Source: JAGQSZ01 sp049647585
GTDB taxonomy: Bacteria > Actinomycetota > Acidimicrobiia > Acidimicrobiales > Microtrichaceae
Assembly: GCA_049647585.1 (NCBI GenBank)
Contig: JBARXY010000043.1
Coordinates: forward strand, 1-7,019
DNA length: 7,019 bases
Direction: 5' to 3'
The notes under the pieces are model-generated. The model saw nothing but the letters and a program-made list of their open reading frames with translations. It had not been told where the DNA came from and made no database searches. Positions 1 to 6,936 of this stretch are shown here, piece by piece. The number at the start of each line of letters is the position of its first letter. Within the stretch, counting starts at the first letter, position 1. A program made the translations under genes and the position numbers.

Positions 1-2
1 CC

Positions 3-77
3 GCGCCCGAGCCCGCCGCGCCCGAGCCCGTAGCGCCCGAGCCCGTAGCGCCACAGCCCGTAGTGCCCGAGCCCGTT
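3..77 (+). repeat. 15-bp tandem repeat encoding APEPV
   Basis: There are five consecutive 15-bp units (starting at 3, 18, 33, 48 and 63) with consensus gcgcccgagcccgta. The fourth unit has CAG for GAG and the fifth starts GTG. They encode the pentapeptide A-P-E-P-(A/V), with Q or V variants. The array probably continues off the left edge. Such arrays form extended Pro-rich linkers and vary in copy number between strains. Confidence 0.85.
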
Positions 78-809
78 GAGCCGGAGCGTGTCGATCCCGA
101 AGTCGCTTCGCCGGCGGCGTGGCTCAAGGCGACGACAACCGGCCCTGCCGACCCAACTCGTTCGACCGAGAGCGCTCCTGGTTCGACCGGAGGGGCCCCG
201 CCGCCAGCACACCGTCGGCCGTCCCACTCCGAGCCGTCCCACTCTGGGCCTTCCCGCCCTGGACCTTCCCGCCAGGATCCTTCGAAGACGAGTTCGAGAA
301 GAGGCGGAGCGAGGCGCGCGAGACCTGCGTCGGCGGGCGAAAGTGAACAGGTTCTGTTCGCCCCCGGTGGTGGCATCGCCCGAGCGGTGTCGTCCGATTC
401 CAGGCCGGTCAATGTTCCACCGGCCCTTGAGGATGCGCTCGCCCGTCTGGTTCCCCAGTCGGTGCGCGACGCAGCTCCCGTCCTGTCGACATTGGCGGAG
501 TCGCTCGTACCCGGTGAGACCGTGACCGGCGTAATCCAGGGCTGGGCCAAAGGTTTGGCCTGCGTCGTTGCACGTACCGACAAGCGGATAATTGTCGTGG
601 CCAACCGCTTCCCGGAGCCGCTGGTGGAGTCGCTGCATCCAACCAGAACGGCCATCTCGCTCTATGGGCCGCCGGGTGTCGGCCACGTCTCGGTGGCGAT
701 CGTGGATGGTCGCCGTCTGCTCGAGGTCAGTGGTGTCCTGGATCGCTCCGCAGCCATGGCGCTGCGTTCCGATTCACCAAAGACACCGAAGCGACGGGGC
801 TACTTCTGA
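3..809 (+). CDS. Pro-rich protein with C-terminal PH-like domain (5' partial)
   Basis: The reading frame is open from the left edge to a TGA at 807-809, so this is the last 268 residues of a longer protein. The visible N-terminal half (3 to about 430) is low-complexity and rich in Pro, Ala, Ser, Glu and Arg. It contains APEPV repeats and later PSxxx repeats and is probably disordered. The last ~110 residues (about 480-765) look folded. The stretch LVPGETVTGVIQGW, then ARTDKRIIVVANR, resembles the 'gE.v.....g....lvvTdrRlivv' pattern of bacterial PH-like domains (YokE/bPH type). No signal peptide or membrane segment is visible, but the N-terminus is missing. A GTG at 63 could serve as a start, but it lies inside the repeat array with no Shine-Dalgarno before it, so I treat the gene as continuing upstream. 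It converges on ileS with 24 bp between the stop codons and no obvious terminator hairpin there. The specific function is unknown and the PH-like assignment is inference from pattern. Confidence 0.7.
   Translation, partial: APEPAAPEPVAPEPVAPQPVVPEPVEPERVDPEVASPAAWLKATTTGPADPTRSTESAPGSTGGAPPPAHRRPSHSEPSHSGPSRPGPSRQDPSKTSSRRGGARRARPASAGESEQVLFAPGGGIARAVSSDSRPVNVPPALEDALARLVPQSVRDAAPVLSTLAESLVPGETVTGVIQGWAKGLACVVARTDKRIIVVANRFPEPLVESLHPTRTAISLYGPPGVGHVSVAIVDGRRLLEVSGVLDRSAAMALRSDSPKTPKRRGYF
219..293 (+). repeat. Second 15-bp repeat encoding PSxxx units
   Basis: Five degenerate 15-bp units encode PSHSE, PSHSG, PSRPG, PSRQD and PSKTS within the same protein. They keep the Pro-Ser pair and drift in the other three residues. 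The block is distinct from the APEPV array upstream and marks a second internally duplicated linker segment just before a basic Arg/Lys-rich stretch. Confidence 0.65.
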
Positions 810-833
810 GGGAGCGGTTCGTTCAGGCAGAGT

Positions 834-3800
834 TTAGGCAACCGAGATGGACACTGCTACTGAGTGCCCCTCGATCGACTTTCTGTGCAATCCGGCGCCC
901 GTGGTCGGCGAAACATCCGCCGCAGGGTCGGATGGCTGCTCTGCCAGAGAAGCGATGTCGCCGATCTGGGTTGACGTGGCGAGCACCTGATCCGCGATCC
1001 ACTGCTCGTGAACCTCGACTACCGAGGTGAGTTCGTCGGGGACGAACAGCTCCAGCGCGATCCTGTCGGTCACCACGAGTCCGTCGTCCTTGCGGGCCTG
1101 CTGGATGGCTCGCACCAGGTCTCGGGCGATCCCCTCGGCAGCGAGTTCATCGCTGACCTCGATGTCGAGTTCAACGACGGCGTCGCTGTGGTGGAGCGGC
1201 GACGCGACGGCGCCCTCGCGGGGTTCGATTGTCAGTTCGAAGTCGCCTTCGCCGAGCACGTGGCCGGCGACGCTGACCGACCCGTCGGACTCCTGGACCC
1301 AGTCACCGGCCTTGGCGGCCTTGATGACCGTCTGGACCTCTTTACCGAGGCGGGGTCCCAGGACCTTGGCGTTGGGCTTGAGTACGAAATTCCCGAAGAG
1401 CGAAAGGTCGTTTGTGAACTCGACCTCCTTGACGTTCACCTCGTCGCGGATCAGAGACGTCAGTTCGGACAGCCCGTCGGTGTCGCGCGACGCGATGGTC
1501 AGGCGCTGTAGCGGCAGCCTGGCCCGCAGCCGGTTGTCCTCGCGCAGCCCGAGGGTCACCGAACACACATCGCGGACCTGGTCCATGTTGGCGACGAGAT
1601 CCGGGTCCTGGGGAAGTTCGATCGTGTCGGGCCAATCCTCGAGGTGCAGCGACGCGGTGCCGTCGGATCCTTCGCCATGAAGGCCCAGATAGATCTCCTC
1701 GGAGATCATCGGCAGCAACGGCGCGAGCACCTTGGCCAGGTTGGTGAGCACGGTGAAGAGCGTGTCGTAGGCGTCTTCCTTGTCGGCCAGCGACACCGTG
1801 TCAGAACCGCCGCCGGGTGCCCAGAAACGCTCGCGTGAACGCCGGATGTACCAGTTGTTGAGCGCATCGATGAACCCGTGCACGTCTCCGCAGGCACCGG
1901 CGATGTCGTATGCGTCCATCTTCTCGGTGACGCTCTCGATAAGGTCCGAGGTCTTGGCCAGGATGTAGCGATCGAGCAGACCCTCGGCGTCGGTGCGGTA
2001 CTTAGCTCGGTAGCCGTCCGCGTTGGCGTACAGAGTGAAGAAGGAATACGCGTTCCAGATCGGGTTGATCACCAGGCGGATGACCTCGGTGAAGTCCGAC
2101 GCGTCGGTGGCGATGCGCAGGTCACCGCCGCGCAGGATCGGTGACGACATCAGGTGCCAGCGGAGCGCGTCGGAGCCGTGGGACTCGAAGACGTCGGACG
2201 GGTCCGGATAGTTGCGCAGCTTCTTGGAGAGCTTGCGACCCTCGCTGTCGAGAACCACGCCGTGACAGATGACGTTCGAGAACGCCGGGCGGTCGAACAG
2301 GGCCGTCGCCAGCACGTGAAGTGTGTAGAACCAGCCGCGGGTCTGGGCGATGTATTCGACGATGAAGTCGGCGGGCGTGTGGTCCTCGAATCGCTGCTGA
2401 TTCTCGAACGGATAGTGCAACTGGGCGAAGGGCATCGAACCGGACTCGAACCAGCAGTCGAAGACCTCGGTGACCCGGCGCATTGTCGATTTGCCGGTCG
2501 GATCGTCGGGGTTCGGGCGGGTCAGTTCGTCGATGTAGGGGCGGTGCAGGTTGTCGGGTCGGACACCGAAGTCGCGTTCGATCTCGTCGAGGGATCCATA
2601 GACGTCCGTGCGCGGGTAGTTGGGATCGTCGCTGCGCCACACCGGGATCGGTGAACCCCAGAAGCGGTTGCGTGAGATCGACCAGTCACGGGCACCTTCG
2701 AGCCACTTGCCGAACTGGCCGTCCTTGACGTGGGAGGGGATCCAGTTGATGTCCTGGTTCAACTCGACCAGGCGGTCCCGGAATGCTGTGACCTCGACAT
2801 ACCAGGAGGAGACGGCCTTGTAGATGATCGGTGTGTCGGTGCGCCAGCAGTGGGGGTAGTTGTGGTCGTAGGTGTCGTGGCGGATCACCACGTCACGGGC
2901 CTTCAGGTCGGTGATGACCTGCGGGTTGGCGTCGAAGACGTTCTGTCCGACGTAGTCGGAAACCTCTGGAGTGAAACGTCCCGAGTCGTCGACCGGGCAT
3001 ACCAACACGATGCCATTGGCCTCGCACACCCGCTGATCGTCCTCACCGAAGCCGGGCGCCTGGTGGACCACACCGGTGCCGTCCTCGTCGGTCACGTAGC
3101 CGTCGACGAGAACCCTGAAGCTGTTCTCCCGTCCGGCGAAGTAGTCGAACATCGGTGTGTAGCGCAGCCCAGCCAGATCTGACCCATGAAGGCGAGCGAG
3201 AACCCGATGGTCCTCACCAAGTTCCTTGACGTACTTCTCGAGCGCGTTGGCGCCGATCACGACCCGGGCGTTGCGACCCGCTGCGGTGGGCTCAACGACG
3301 ACGTATTCGATGTCGGGGCCGACGGCCAGGGCCAGGTTGGAAGGGAGAGTCCACGGCGTTGTCGTCCAGGCCCAGAGTTCGACCTCGAAATCACCGAGGA
3401 GGGCATCCGGAATCGGCTCGGTACGGGTTTGCCGCGTTGCTTCGGCGTCGAGTCGGAACGCAACCGTCAGCGCCGGATCCTGGCGGGGTCGGGTTGCGTC
3501 GTCGAGGCGGATCTCGAAGTTGGACAGCGGCGTCTCGGCACCCCACGAGTACGGCATGACCCGGTACGCCTCGTAGACGAGCCCCTTCTCCCACAACTTC
3601 GAGAACGCCCAGATGACGGACTCCATGTAGTCCAGGTCCATCGTCTTGTAATCGTTTTCGAAGTCGACCCAGCGAGCCTGGCGTTCAACGAGGGCCTCCC
3701 ACTCCTTGGTGAACTGCAGCACCGAGGTGCGACACGCGTCGTTGAAGCGGTCGATGCCGTACTTGGTGATCGCAGCACGCCCGGCGACGCCGAGTTCCTT

Positions 3801-4133
3801 CTCGGTCTGCATCTCGGCGGGAAGGCCGTGGGTATCCCAGCCGAAACGTCGCTCAACAACGCTGCCTCGCATCGTCTGGTAGCGCGGAACCACGTCCTTG
3901 ATGTAGCCGGTCAGCAGGTGTCCGTAGTGGGGGAGGCCGTTGGCGAACGGGGGACCGTCGTTGAAGACGTACTCGTCTGCGCCGGCGTCGCGGCGCTGGG
4001 CGATCGACCGCTCGAAGGTGTCTTGTTCCTTCCAGCGCTCGAGGATCCGGCGCTCGATCGCGGGATAGTCCGCCCTGCTCGGGACATTTGGGTAGGGCGT
4101 TCCGGCGACGGCGTCGGGATCTGGGCCATTCAT
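834..4133 (-). CDS. ileS: Isoleucyl-tRNA synthetase (eukaryote-like type)
   Basis: Cytoplasmic class I aminoacyl-tRNA synthetase, 1099 aa, that charges tRNA-Ile with isoleucine using ATP. The length fits the ~1040-1100 aa long-type enzymes of actinobacteria. Visible in order: HIGH motif as HYGH (69-72) in a GPPFANGLPHYGH context; WDTHGLP (99-105); CP1 editing domain with the Thr-rich TTTPWTLPSN (257-266) and DGTGVVHQAPGFGEDD (351-366, with the Asp residues expected for removal of mischarged Val); DWSISRNRFWGSPIP (483-497); VFDCWFESG (557-565); KMSKS motif as KLSKK (634-638) followed by LRNYPDP; anticodon-binding domain with NNWYIRRSRERFW (759-771); and a C-terminal region (~850-1060) typical of the long type. 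The ATG at 4133 is supported by GGAG (plus-strand 4143-4146) nine bases upstream. No canonical T-box leader was found. The canonical HxGH order means the inverted GxHH form linked to mupirocin hyper-resistance is absent. The gene looks intact and functional. Confidence 0.97.
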   Translation of the reverse strand: MNGPDPDAVAGTPYPNVPSRADYPAIERRILERWKEQDTFERSIAQRRDAGADEYVFNDGPPFANGLPHYGHLLTGYIKDVVPRYQTMRGSVVERRFGWDTHGLPAEMQTEKELGVAGRAAITKYGIDRFNDACRTSVLQFTKEWEALVERQARWVDFENDYKTMDLDYMESVIWAFSKLWEKGLVYEAYRVMPYSWGAETPLSNFEIRLDDATRPRQDPALTVAFRLDAEATRQTRTEPIPDALLGDFEVELWAWTTTPWTLPSNLALAVGPDIEYVVVEPTAAGRNARVVIGANALEKYVKELGEDHRVLARLHGSDLAGLRYTPMFDYFAGRENSFRVLVDGYVTDEDGTGVVHQAPGFGEDDQRVCEANGIVLVCPVDDSGRFTPEVSDYVGQNVFDANPQVITDLKARDVVIRHDTYDHNYPHCWRTDTPIIYKAVSSWYVEVTAFRDRLVELNQDINWIPSHVKDGQFGKWLEGARDWSISRNRFWGSPIPVWRSDDPNYPRTDVYGSLDEIERDFGVRPDNLHRPYIDELTRPNPDDPTGKSTMRRVTEVFDCWFESGSMPFAQLHYPFENQQRFEDHTPADFIVEYIAQTRGWFYTLHVLATALFDRPAFSNVICHGVVLDSEGRKLSKKLRNYPDPSDVFESHGSDALRWHLMSSPILRGGDLRIATDASDFTEVIRLVINPIWNAYSFFTLYANADGYRAKYRTDAEGLLDRYILAKTSDLIESVTEKMDAYDIAGACGDVHGFIDALNNWYIRRSRERFWAPGGGSDTVSLADKEDAYDTLFTVLTNLAKVLAPLLPMISEEIYLGLHGEGSDGTASLHLEDWPDTIELPQDPDLVANMDQVRDVCSVTLGLREDNRLRARLPLQRLTIASRDTDGLSELTSLIRDEVNVKEVEFTNDLSLFGNFVLKPNAKVLGPRLGKEVQTVIKAAKAGDWVQESDGSVSVAGHVLGEGDFELTIEPREGAVASPLHHSDAVVELDIEVSDELAAEGIARDLVRAIQQARKDDGLVVTDRIALELFVPDELTSVVEVHEQWIADQVLATSTQIGDIASLAEQPSDPAADVSPTTGAGLHRKSIEGHSVAVSISVA

Positions 4134-4142
4134 CGAGGGGTG

Positions 4143-4146
4143 CTCC
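4143..4146 (-). promoter_or_regulatory. Shine-Dalgarno of ileS
   Basis: On the minus strand GGAG sits nine bases before the ATG at 4133, which supports that start for ileS. Confidence 0.6.
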
Positions 4147-4166
4147 GTGTGCTGGCGGTCCGGTGG

Positions 4167-4172
4167 ATCCTA
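4167..4172 (-). promoter_or_regulatory. Possible -10 element for ileS
   Basis: On the minus strand the hexamer is TAGGAT, matching TAnnnT. It would give a 5' leader of about 27 nt before the ileS ATG. No TTGACA-like -35 is present at 16-18 bp spacing, so this is only a candidate. Confidence 0.25.
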
Positions 4173-4212
4173 ATGCGGCTACTCAACGGTCCCGGCAGGG
4201 GTTGCCGTGATC

Positions 4213-4258
4213 TTTGTTCTGCACAGTGGTCGCCACAACAGCCACATTGCAGAACAAA
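4213..4258. repeat. 17-bp inverted repeat in the ileS/rhs divergent intergenic region
   Basis: Left arm tttgttctgcacagtgg (4213-4229) and right arm ccacattgcagaacaaa (4242-4258) pair with 15 of 17 matches, including 11 consecutive pairs at the outer ends, around a 12-base loop. It lies between two genes that point away from each other, where a terminator is not expected, and no T-run follows it on either strand. It could be an operator for a dimeric regulator, a leader hairpin in an ileS transcript that starts further upstream, or a remnant of a small mobile element. The sequence does not decide between these. Confidence 0.6.
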
Positions 4259-4306
4259 ACCTGGAGCCCGTGTCCCAACAACTTCCTAGGCACACCCCAC
4301 CTTTCC

Positions 4307-4338
4307 TTGACGGCTGGCGTTGGGAGTGTTGGTAGTAG
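4307..4338 (+). promoter_or_regulatory. Possible promoter for the rhs-like gene
   Basis: TTGACG at 4307-4312 resembles a -35 box. TAGTAG at 4333-4338 is a poor -10 at a long 20-bp spacing. If used, transcription would begin about 20 nt before the GTG at 4364, which fits the chosen start. Weak evidence. Confidence 0.22.
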
Positions 4339-4363
4339 TTGGAGCGGATGTTGGGGGAGAGCT

Positions 4364-4920
4364 GTGGGCGGTGGGGTAGTTCGTCGTTGGAGTTTGTTGG
4401 TCGCGCTCTTGGTTGTGGGCCTGGCAGCCGGGCTGTTGCCGTCACCTCCTCTGGGCGGTATTGACGCTGTCGGTGCTGCTGTCTTGGATGATCCCGGAGA
4501 TGGCGGGTCCTCCGAGGATCCGTCATATTCCGATGAGGTTTGGGCGGATTCTCCGGTTTCCTTCTTCGAGTTGGACGATGTCTCAGCCTCGTTGGCGCTC
4601 GATTCGACTGGCTTTGATCTGACCGGTTCGCTCACTTCTGGATCGGGGTCTGCCGGCTCAGTGACACGAGATGGGTCGTCCGTGCTGGCGGGATCAACTG
4701 GTGGCTTCGAGTCGGCCGGGCTGGGTTTGCCATCGGGATCGTCGCCGCGGTCTCTGGAGGCTTGGGTGGAGTTGCCTTGTGGTGCTCGCGGTTGTTCAGT
4801 CGGAGGGGACGGGCCGTACGGCGCCGATGGCCCTGTCGACGGCTGGCCGATAGTCGCCTATGGCGATGGGTTCGGGTTGTGGCTGGTCGGCTCGGGTCTG
4901 CAGGTTCGCTGGGGATCTGA
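4364..4920 (+). pseudogene. 5' fragment of a secreted Rhs/LamG-domain protein
   Basis: About 185 residues of the N-terminal end of a large exported protein. I chose the GTG at 4364 because a purine-rich GGGGGAG ends four bases upstream and because the protein then opens with a classic signal peptide: VVRRWSLLVALLVVGLAAG, a Pro-containing turn and a possible AVGA cleavage site. The mature part has an acidic Gly/Ser-rich start, then a LamG/concanavalin-like jelly-roll pattern (DSPVSFFELDD, ALDSTGFDLTG, SLEAWVELP, WPIVAYGDGFGLWLV) as found at the N-terminus of actinobacterial wall-associated RHS proteins. The LamG-like pattern stops near 4920, where IS3-family sequence in the opposite direction begins. 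The frame then runs into IS antisense and ends at a TAG at 5009-5011. It belongs with the YD-repeat fragment at 5490-6892. An unknown length of the original gene between them is missing. Function is presumably lost. Confidence 0.7.
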
Positions 4921-5097
4921 TCTGACCCACAGGACCATCAAGACCTGCATCATCACAGTGTCACGCACTGCCCGCGCCGACGGGGCGGCCTCGCGTTTCT
5001 TCGCCGCGTAGTAGGTGCTCGGAGCTATCTGCAACGCTGCACAGATGGGCTCGACTCCGAAGCGGTCACGGTGTGCGTCGATGTAATCGACACTCAC
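4921..5097 (-). pseudogene. IS3-family transposase OrfB, truncated after ~58 codons
   Basis: The GTG start at 5095-5097 overlaps the orfA stop (GTGA). The protein begins SVDYIDAHRDRFGVEPIC, then LQIAPSTYYAAKKR and SARAVRD, the standard N-terminus of IS3 OrfB upstream of the rve catalytic core. Homology ends after VLWV (codon 58, about 4924). The frame then runs about 21 codons into antisense of the rhs-like gene and stops at 4858. The whole DDE catalytic domain is missing, so no active transposase can be made. The orfB frame is also open upstream of its GTG back to the slippery site, as expected for a protein normally made by -1 frameshifting from orfA. Confidence 0.85.
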
Positions 5098-5435
5098 TTC
5101 GATGGGCGGTCGAGCTCCGCCGCGAAAAAAGCCGACGCCGATTTCAGGATCGCGTTCGCTCGTTTCAGCTCACGATTCTCCTGCTCCAACGTTTTGATCT
5201 TCGCAGCGTCCTCACTCGAACGGCCAGGCCTGACACCCTCATCGACATCGGCCTGCTTGACCCACTTGCGGACAGTCTCGACCCCGTACCCGAGTTGGCC
5301 TGCAACCCGCTGGATCGTCCCGTGATCGGTTCCCAACTCTCGTCTCAACTGGCGAACCAGCCGGACTGCTTGGGCCTTCTCCTCATCGGTGTACCGACGA
5401 GTCGTCGGCTTCCCTGGCTTGATCTCCTTCGGCAT
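5094..5435 (-). CDS. IS3-family transposase OrfA
   Basis: 113-aa DNA-binding subunit of an IS3-type transposase. Residues ~13-62 form the helix-turn-helix domain (RRYTDEEKAQAVRLV, then LGYGVETVRKWVKQAD) that recognises the IS ends. Residues ~79-100 form a leucine zipper with Leu at 83, 90 and 97 (KIKTLEQENRELKRANAILK), used for multimerisation. The ATG at 5435 has GGAG only two bases upstream on the minus strand, a short spacing that suggests weak initiation. The TGA stop overlaps the GTG of orfB. Near the 3' end the codons GCT TTT TTC contain a T-TTT-TTC slippery heptamer suited to making an OrfAB fusion. The frame is intact, but the partner OrfB is truncated, so the product could at most bind ends or interfere with related elements. 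Confidence 0.88.
   Translation of the reverse strand: MPKEIKPGKPTTRRYTDEEKAQAVRLVRQLRRELGTDHGTIQRVAGQLGYGVETVRKWVKQADVDEGVRPGRSSEDAAKIKTLEQENRELKRANAILKSASAFFAAELDRPSK
5124..5130 (-). promoter_or_regulatory. Putative -1 ribosomal frameshift site (T TTT TTC)
   Basis: On the minus strand, near the end of orfA, the zero-frame codons are GCT TTT TTC, which gives an X-XXY-YYZ heptamer. A -1 slip moves ribosomes into the orfB frame, which has no stop between here and the orfB GTG and reads RGGARPPIEVSVDYID. IS3 elements commonly make their OrfAB transposase this way. The stimulatory structure was not assessed. Confidence 0.55.
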
Positions 5436-5489
5436 AACTCCATACTCGTTTCAAAGCTCAGGAGCCTCCAACATTCCCAGTGCGATTCA

Positions 5490-6892
5490 GTTTCGCGTAC
5501 CGACGCGAACCAGAACGTGTGGTCGAAAGTGTTTGACGTTTCGGGGCGTCTGGTCGAGTCGGTGTCTCCGCCGGTGAGCGTGGAGGGTGATCCGGGTGTG
5601 GTGGCTTCGGCTGTGACGGCCTACGGCTATGACGTGTTTGGTGACCGCAGCGAGGTTCGTGACCCTGTGGGCGGGGTGACCCGTTACGGGTTTAACAGGG
5701 CGGGGTGGCGGACGTCTTCGACGTCGCCTTCGTATGTGCGTCCGGTTGACGGGGTGGCCTTGACGGCTACGAGTTCGTTCGCATATGACTTGGCAGGGCG
5801 TTTGGTGGAGTCGGTGTCGCCTGGGGGTGGCGTGCATCGTGTTGTCTACGATTCGTTGGGTCGGGTTGTGCGTCGTGAGAACCCTGGACCGGATGTCGAC
5901 ACTCCGGCTGTGTCGACAACCAGGTTCGATGACGCGGGCCGGGCGGTGGAGTCGGTTTCGCCGTCCGGGTTGCAAACAGTGTCGGTCTGGGACGGGTTGG
6001 ATCGCCTGACGTCACGCTCGGATCATGTCGCCGCGACCGATTCTGGGGGTGAGGCGTTGGTGTCGTCCACGTCGTTTGGGTATGACGATGGAGGGAATCT
6101 GGTTGAGCGTCGCGATCCGGATGGTGGTGTGTGGTCTTGGTCTTTTGATGTGTTGGGCGACTTGTTGACCTCTACGTCTGCTGCGCAGAACGCGACACCG
6201 GATCCGGTGTCTGTCGGGTATTCACATGACGGGTTGGGCCGGACGGTCGGGTCGACAGATGAGACCGGCCGGGAGTCCGCAACGGTGTTTGATGGTGCGG
6301 GTCGGGTTGTGCGCGACGGTCGGCGTGACATTGTTACGGGCGGCTGGTTGTGGTCTGAGCGTGTGTTCGACGGGGTGGGAAACGTGGTGTCGGAAGCGAC
6401 GCCTCGCGGTGTTGCGGGCGGGTTTGCGACAACGTTTAACTATGACCCGGCTGGTCGTCTGGTCGGGGTTGTTGAACCGGTTGACGAATCGTTGTCTGTG
6501 ACTTCGACGTTTGGTTATGACCTTGCGGGCCGTTCGACGGTGTCTGTCGATGGTCGGGGTGTCGAGACCCGTCGTTCCTATAATTCGTGGGGTTCGTTGG
6601 AATCAACGGTTGAACCGGCTACCTCTGGTCAGTCTGGTTTGTCTGATCGGACGTTCAGGTCTTCGTATGATGTGGAGGGCCGTCGGGACGTGTTGGAAGT
6701 TCCGGGTGGGGTGAGGATCGATTCGGTGTTCGACGGTGCTGGGAACGTGGTGTCGGAGTCGGGTTCGGGTGGCGGCAAGGCGACCGCTTCCCGGGGGCAG
6801 CGTTTCGATGTGTCAGGAAACGTGGTGTGGCAGTCAGGGCCCGATGGGGGTGTCGACTACTCCTATGATCAACGCGGCTTGTTGACCTCCAC
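5490..6892 (+). pseudogene. Rhs/YD-repeat protein fragment (about 19 YD repeats)
   Basis: About 467 residues made of degenerate YD (Rhs) repeats. I count roughly 19 units with the core (Y/F)D..GR(L/V)V followed by a ~10-residue strand. Examples are FAYDLAGRLVESVSP, VYDSLGRVVRREN, FGYDDGGNLVERRDPDGG, FNYDPAGRLVG and FGYDLAGRSTVSVDGRG. In Rhs/teneurin-type proteins these repeats wind into a large beta-cocoon shell that encloses a C-terminal toxin or other payload. The frame enters directly from the IS3 remnant at 5490 (VSRTDANQNVWSK) with no start codon or ribosome site of its own, and it is cut again at about 6893 by a second IS. It is therefore an internal piece. The Rhs core and any toxin tip are outside the window. 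The frame happens to be open antisense through the upstream IS from 5073 and onward to 7007, giving a spurious 644-aa chimeric ORF. Confidence 0.8.
5544..5963 (+). repeat. Dispersed copies of the GR(L/A)VESVSP-coding segment
   Basis: Three near-identical 27-bp segments at 5544-5570, 5796-5822 and 5937-5963 encode GRLVESVSP, GRLVESVSP and GRAVESVSP. They mark the same position in separate YD units and show that the repeats arose by internal duplication. The DNA copies differ at only a few third positions. Confidence 0.6.
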
Positions 6893-6925
6893 TGAGGGTC
6901 CCCCTGCTGACCGGTCACCTCGTAT

Positions 6926-6931
6926 AGGAGG
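6926..6931 (+). promoter_or_regulatory. Strong Shine-Dalgarno of the second orfA
   Basis: AGGAGG ends five bases before the ATG at 6937. This consensus site fixes the start of the second transposase gene and contrasts with the poorly spaced site of the first IS. Confidence 0.75.
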
Positions 6932-6936
6932 TAGTC

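Larger units (their letters stand above)
4921..5489 (-). mobile_element. IS3-family insertion sequence remnant, 3' end deleted
   Basis: A fragment of about 569 bp sits inside the rhs-like gene, transcribed against it. It holds a complete orfA and the first ~58 codons of orfB. IS3 elements are usually about 1.2-1.5 kb, so more than half is missing on the orfB side. I place the orfA-side end at 5489, where the minus strand begins tgaatcgcactgggaatg. This resembles IS3-family termini that start TGAA-C/T-CGC, and the YD-repeat frame resumes at the next base. That end is from pattern recall, not a pairwise comparison. The other boundary is set at about 4920-4926, where the OrfB match ends and the LamG-like protein match begins. 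No target duplication can be checked because the right terminus is absent. The element cannot move on its own. Confidence 0.8.

Noticed and set aside
3..77. CRISPR-like or regulatory tandem array at the left edge
   Set aside because: The 15-bp units are contiguous with no spacers, keep reading frame and encode APEPV, so they are a protein repeat.
810..833. Terminator between the convergent genes
   Set aside because: The 24-bp gap has no inverted repeat or T-run. Any terminator would have to lie within the coding ends.
4191..4206. Small hairpin cggca...tgccg in the ileS upstream region
   Set aside because: A five-pair stem with a short loop is frequent by chance in GC-rich DNA, and no supporting element sits beside it.
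3186..4289. 367-codon open frame on the plus strand antisense to ileS
   Set aside because: It lies almost wholly opposite the ileS coding sequence, has no recognisable motifs, and is the kind of shadow frame expected in GC-rich DNA.
4134..4300. T-box riboswitch upstream of ileS, as common in actinobacteria
   Set aside because: Minus-strand GGACCGC near 4153-4163 and GGGACCG near 4187-4194 only partly resemble the T-box core (TGGnACCGCG), with mismatches at conserved bases and no clear antiterminator/antisequestrator pairing. A covariance-model search would decide.
4918..4936. Possible right inverted repeat of the first IS (tgatctgaccc)
   Set aside because: OrfB coding similarity continues to about 4924, so this lies at or inside truncated orfB and not at a true IS terminus. 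The similarity to the other end is short and gapped.
5487..5975. 162-codon His/Arg-rich frame antisense to the YD repeats
   Set aside because: The composition is the mirror of the G+T-rich rhs strand, no domain is recognisable, and the YD frame explains the region.
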